From: Holacanthus passer
Lineage: Eukaryota; Chordata; Actinopteri; Pomacanthidae
Length of the DNA: 64,000 nt
NCBI GenBank assembly: GCA_025331565.1
Contig: JAFREQ010000014.1
Coordinates: forward strand, 13,876,001 to 13,940,000
Direction: 5' to 3'
A program made the translations under genes and the position numbers. This document shows positions 59,273 through 64,000 of the stretch, piece after piece. The stretch's first letter is position 1. Each line of letters opens with the position of its first letter. Below the pieces are notes generated by a model. That model did not search any database, was not told the DNA's origin, and saw only the letters and a program-made list of their open reading frames with translations.

Positions 59273-62200
59273 CTCTGTAGGTGTCAACACCACAAAAGCA
59301 ACACCGCTTGCTCTGTTTTTGCCCTCCCTCTCTCCTGCCTTACCTTTGCTCGCAGAAATGAAACATGAGAAAAACCAATACATTTTAGCAGAGCATTACA
59401 CCGAGGCATCCTGACAAACAGATGATGCTTTTTGTTGTGCTTCTTATCTTCTGTGCCTCCCCTGTCCTTTCCAATTGTTCTCCCCTCTGACAACATAACT
59501 TTCACACTGCCGCTCCCCCACCTCCCTCCCGTAACCCCACATGAAACGCCGCCTTATCGAGCTTCAGCCCAAAAACCACGGCGCATTTTCATCTGCCGCT
59601 CCGCCTTGTAAAATCCACTCAATTCAAAAAGCTCATGAACATTCAATGCTGCGTGCGAGGCTATAAGTTTGAAAGGAACTAGTCATGGTTGGATGAGTGT
59701 TTTATTTCTCTCTTTATGCACACCACTGCCAGGTCCAGCCTCATTTTTTTTTTTGCAATTGCCCCAATTTATTTCAGAATATTACCGGCATTCATTGGCT
59801 CCTGAAAAGATGTGAGTTTTGAAGAAAGTTTCAACTTTCTGGTGTGATGCAGCACAAATGACCTGCAAATCCTTTTCATCCTCAGAGAATAACATTTTTG
59901 TAAACATTTGGTTTGCAGACTAACTTCAAGTACACCTTAATTGTGCACACACACACAGTTGTCCTGTGCAATTAAAGAATTTGTACCTACATTTTCTGGT
60001 GCGCTCACTTTCAGTTTACCTCCAAATAAAGTGGTTTTAATCCGACTAAGCTGGCATCAGACTTAATTGTAGCAATATTGCTTTGGTGATAATTAGTGCT
60101 TTGATGAGTACAATGGTTTCAAACATAAAATCCAAGCAGGAATTATCCAAACAAACCAAATGGGAATCATCTTTTAAGCACGTTTGAAAATATTAAAAAA
60201 AAAAAGTTAGAATGTAGACCTTTATTTCTTTTTGGCGCAGCTCAATATGATCGAGGCCGTCTGGTTAGAAATGCCCCAGCAGGGGTGTGAGTCAGCGAGT
60301 GAATCGTGATGATAGCGAGGATCCTGTGTAGGAGAAGTCTCTCTTTCCGCTGAGCTTCTGTTTGACCAGGTCCCTACTCATTGTTGCTGAGGGTCATTAT
60401 TACTCCATAAATCTTAAAGGCCTGGTTTGATTCACGCACTGTTGCTCTTATGCACTTTCTATCAGGGAGTGCATTTAAAAAGTGTGCAGAGGCCATATTT
60501 TATTTTGCCACTGCTTAAAATATTCCAATAAGATGGCTTAGTTTTATTTGCTTCACAAGAATGTGACGCATGATTATTAACCCTCGTGTGAAACAATTAA
60601 ACAAACTTTGGTTCATTTGTTTTCAGCTATTGTATTTTTCACAGGTGACACATCCTATACAGGCGAAAATTTCACACAAGAATCACACAATTTACATGCA
60701 GAATGTTTTTCCAATTATCTCGGATGCCTCAATTTAAACTTGTGAACGTGACATTTCTCAGAATCAAACAGGACAGATGTTGCGGTGCGACACAAACTGG
60801 AGCTGTTCCCCGGATAATGAGAGGCTATGCTTTGTAGACTTGTGGAGTGTTTTGAGTGTTTAGACCAAAAAGAGTCATATTTCACAACAGCACACTGGGA
60901 CTTTGAGCCAGCACCTTCTTGTCGTCGTCCACACAAATGGTCGCTTAATTGGCAGCGCTGCGCCTCACAAACAATAACCGCTCGTGGTTGAGTTGTGCTT
61001 CATGATATATGATATAAAGATCTGAGCCAGGATTTGGCAAACACACACGCTTTGTTTTCTTTTCCGCAAAGCAGCAAAGGTCAGGGGATGAAATTTCCAC
61101 GCTCCAAACACATGGCCACAGACAGCATTCAGTAGCTCAGTTGTAGTAAGTGAAGTACTCTCATTGTCCTCATTATGTCACTTCTGACATTTGCGATGCT
61201 TTTGCCGGTTTGTTTGTTCTGGTTTGTAGGAGGACTCCTCCGGTGCCACCCATGAGGGTCTATCAGTATCAAAGCGGCACGTCAGAAAACCTGACACACA
61301 TCACACGGCTTTCTCCAGCACTGCCAAAGCTGTGCTGGGACTACGCTGAAGTCTGTGCGAAGCGGGCGTTTGTGAGGGATCTGAGAGCGCTCTGTAACAT
61401 ATACAGTTATATGGTGCGTGTGAGTGTATAGATGTGAGGGCACAAACAACTGTATGGTGTCAGTCAGTCTGTTTTTCAGTAAAAATACAAAATAAAAGTA
61501 AGAAAAACAGAAAAAAATATAGAAGCTGACAGTTTGTTAGAATGAAGGTGCCCAAAGTTTTAGAAAATCCCTCATATATGGTGACTCTATTCTGAACTCA
61601 TTTAGGAAATTGGATGCAACATTTTACCAACCTTTTGTCAACCCAAATAAAACTATAACTTAACCATAACAAACTAGTAAAACTGATCGTAGGATATCTT
61701 TCACTAGAAAAGAGTTGCCATGCTTTCCAGTGTTCTACATATTTGAGAATGAATCAAAATTTCATTTCATGTCATTTGCGTAGATAATGTTAGTGTTTAA
61801 GGGTTTCTTTGCGTTTATTTTCCTAAATTGTGGGGTTTTTTTTATTATTGTGCAGTCATGGCAACATCTATCAAACAGGTGTTCATTAATTTCATGAATG
61901 GCTTTTATCTGTTTTTGTAAATTAATTCACAGAACAAAAATGAGTTGACCGCTAATCTGTGCATATGGTATTTCCTGTTTTATTTTGTAAGACTATCTCC
62001 TGTTGATTGTTGTACATATGCTCCTCTTGTGTCTTCATCACTTTTCACCAATTTTCTCATGTTAGTCCCTTTGGTTTTTGATGTAGTTTTGTTATTTGGA
62101 TTTTAGATTTTAGCCTGTTCCCTGCCTACATTTGTGTCGGACTGTCGGCTTGTGTTGTGCTGATTTCTTGTGTATGACTCTCTTTGCTTCACTTCTTGTC

Positions 62201-64000
62201 CTGTGATTTTCTCTGTACTACTCTGCAGTATTTACCACACCTCCTGGTTCATGTTTTCAAGTCAGCGTGTGATGTTTTCCCTGCATGAGGTGAAACACTG
62301 TACCAACACATAAGAAGCTCTCTGGTACAATGTCACCATGCTACAGTAACTATAAGTGTGTTTCCATCTACCTGTCTTCATGCACATTTTTAATTTTCAA
62401 AAGTTGCACCTTTTTAATGATTGCCCGAGGTGGAAAAGTTGGCGTATCATGAAAGCAAAATGTGAGCGCAGTCAAAACCGATTTAATGAATAACTGAAGA
62501 GACAAAAAAATCTGTGTAGGGCACTGAGGAGACTATAACCTTCCTCAAATGAATATAAAGTTTTCATTCATTCCAGGTTTGAATTCTATTAATTCTATTC
62601 TATTAATTACGTCATCTCACTTCAGCCTCTTCTTCTGAGCCCAACTAACAGTACTAAATGGGAAACGCATTTATTAGCATTTTATTTTGCAGTTTTTCTG
62701 GACATTGGTTGTACAGTAATGGTAATTATATGATATGAACCCATCTAGTTTTTTGTAGCACTGTGATCAGACTGTAATAAGAAAAGCTTTGTGCAGCCTG
62801 AACGGTTTCATAAAGTCAACACTATCAGGCCTCTAAATGGATCTTTACTGCAAAAGCATCAGCGCTCAGTTACGAGGAGCGTTACAGTACCGGGTGGCTC
62901 CTCAGCGGTTTTGACTTTGACAATTCTTAATTCTGACAGAACAAGGTAACTTTGTGGCAAAGTGGTAAAACCACTGCATTAGAAATAATTCATCCATTCA
63001 AAGCTCTGTTGGATCCGTCACTGCTGAGTCTCTGTAATATTGCCTATGGGTGCACGCTTGACTAATGCTTCCTCCTTTTTTTCTTTCTGTCACTACGTCT
63101 TTTTTTTTTGCGATCTGCAAACGGATGTTTTCCCTGTCATTTCTGTCCTCTCATCTGTCCCAGCAATCTACCAGGCAAAATAAGCTGCTTCACTGTCTCC
63201 ATAGCAGCTTTTTCACAGGAGTGTGGGGAGTTATTTTCGTATGCCAGACCCTCATCCACATGCAAGATGCACTGCTCCTTCCACAAGGTTTTAAATTGCC
63301 ATCAGCAACAAACCAAGATTCTTTCCATGCACAAATATCACTTACTTTAAATGATCAGATTACAGGCAATAATAACATTTCAAGGATGGATCTTGTCTTT
63401 GTTTATTGTTTGCTTGGCTATTTATTTGCTGAGAAAAATCCTCCCCAAAGATCACTAAAAGCAAACGTACAGCATGAAGACACCACTACACTTCAGATAT
63501 GCAGCTATTCTGCATTAGTTATTTATGTTCGATGGTAAGCGTCAAAGCCATTGTAGGAAGTGGTGTGATGTTCATTGTGCAGTCAAAGTAAGGGTGTGAA
63601 GGTCAGGCTGATGGAACGGCCTTAAGCAATTCCATTTTTCATATATTGGAGGGGACGTGACCCACTGTCCCCCCCTGTCCCCTCCTCACTTGATAGCAGG
63701 TCAGTGTTGACATTTTTATTACTTCTTTAGCCATGAACACTATCTCTTCCTGATGCCTAACGTTATCCATATCTTAAGTTACTAGATTTACATTTTTGCA
63801 TGCAGATGATGTTGGGAGTGAATGTTTTGCAGTTACAGTGTAAGTCTTATTTCTAATATATACAAGGAAAGCAAATGTAAGTTGTACGTTGAGGAGCAAA
63901 ACGTAGTTTGCAAATAAAAAAATAGTTACATTTGAGATGATTGTTTGTGGGACATGAAGCTTTCAGAAATTTTTGCCTCCTTATTTATTCTTATTAAAGT

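Larger units (their letters stand above)
57241..64000. other. Intergenic region after chl1, part 6
   Basis: No convincing gene. It contains adjacent (GT)n and (GA)n runs (57278-57330), a (GA)n at 59250-59272, and an unrecognised 70-codon open stretch with an acceptor-like site in front (61230-61431) noted in the findings. Confidence 0.55.

Noticed and set aside
63065..63538. 157-codon plus-strand frame near the window end
   Set aside because: Mixed hydrophobic sequence with no motif, AT-rich third positions, a second overlapping frame of similar quality; not supportable as a gene.
1..64000. CRISPR arrays, tRNA or rRNA genes, prokaryotic operons
   Set aside because: None seen: no regularly spaced direct repeats with unique spacers, no cloverleaf or rRNA core sequence recognised, and the gene structure is clearly vertebrate.

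Overview
This is vertebrate genomic DNA, almost certainly from a ray-finned, probably spiny-rayed (percomorph) fish. The evidence is short GT-AG introns between the exons of an animal adhesion gene, an AT-rich background full of (CA)n and (GA)n microsatellites, and several dispersed repeats of teleost type. These include a terminal-inverted-repeat element with 'AAAAAGTTGGGACA' ends, a 'CTTTATTCGTCCCACAGTGGGGAAAT' repeat, and a degenerate L2/CR1-like LINE tail. There is no sign of bacterial, phage or plasmid organisation. The species cannot be named from the sequence alone.

The left half (694-31586, plus strand) holds one gene: the 3' portion of CHL1 (close homolog of L1), an L1-family neural cell-adhesion receptor. 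I could join 23 exons by hand. Every junction has AG/GT borders and compatible phase, and the joined frame has no internal stop until TAA at 31584. The exons encode about 1082 residues: the second half of Ig2, Ig3-Ig6, five fibronectin type III (FN3) repeats, one transmembrane helix and a 104-residue cytoplasmic tail with an L1-family ankyrin motif (here FIGEY). The signal peptide, Ig1 and first half of Ig2 lie upstream of the window. The CHL1 call over L1, NrCAM and neurofascin rests on the Ig2 stretch 'DYCCFASFPRIRTIVQK', the tail stretch 'VKEKEDLHPD', 'EYSDSDEKPLKGS', the absence of an RSLE segment, and the C-terminal 'RGSV' context.

The most interesting gene-level observations are these. 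(1) There are two in-phase splice donors 48 nt apart after the transmembrane exon, which could add 16 residues next to the membrane. (2) A symmetric exon encodes the first half of FN3-5, which mammalian CHL1, as I recall it, lacks. (3) A 39-nt symmetric microexon lies between Ig2 and Ig3. (4) The ankyrin motif reads FIGEY instead of FIGQY/FIGAY. (5) The Hsc70-type HPD tripeptide is kept, while the integrin-type DGEA motif of mammalian Ig6 is not seen.

The right half (about 31.87-64 kb) is non-coding as far as I can tell: a gene desert with microsatellites, scattered repeats, a perfect 16-bp-arm hairpin at 33277-33323, a locally CpG-rich segment at about 46.6-47.05 kb, and stretches rich in homeodomain/POU or GATA-type motifs that could be conserved regulatory elements. 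I found no prokaryote-type system, CRISPR array, tRNA or rRNA gene. The candidate novelties are gene-architecture and regulatory observations rather than a new multi-gene system.
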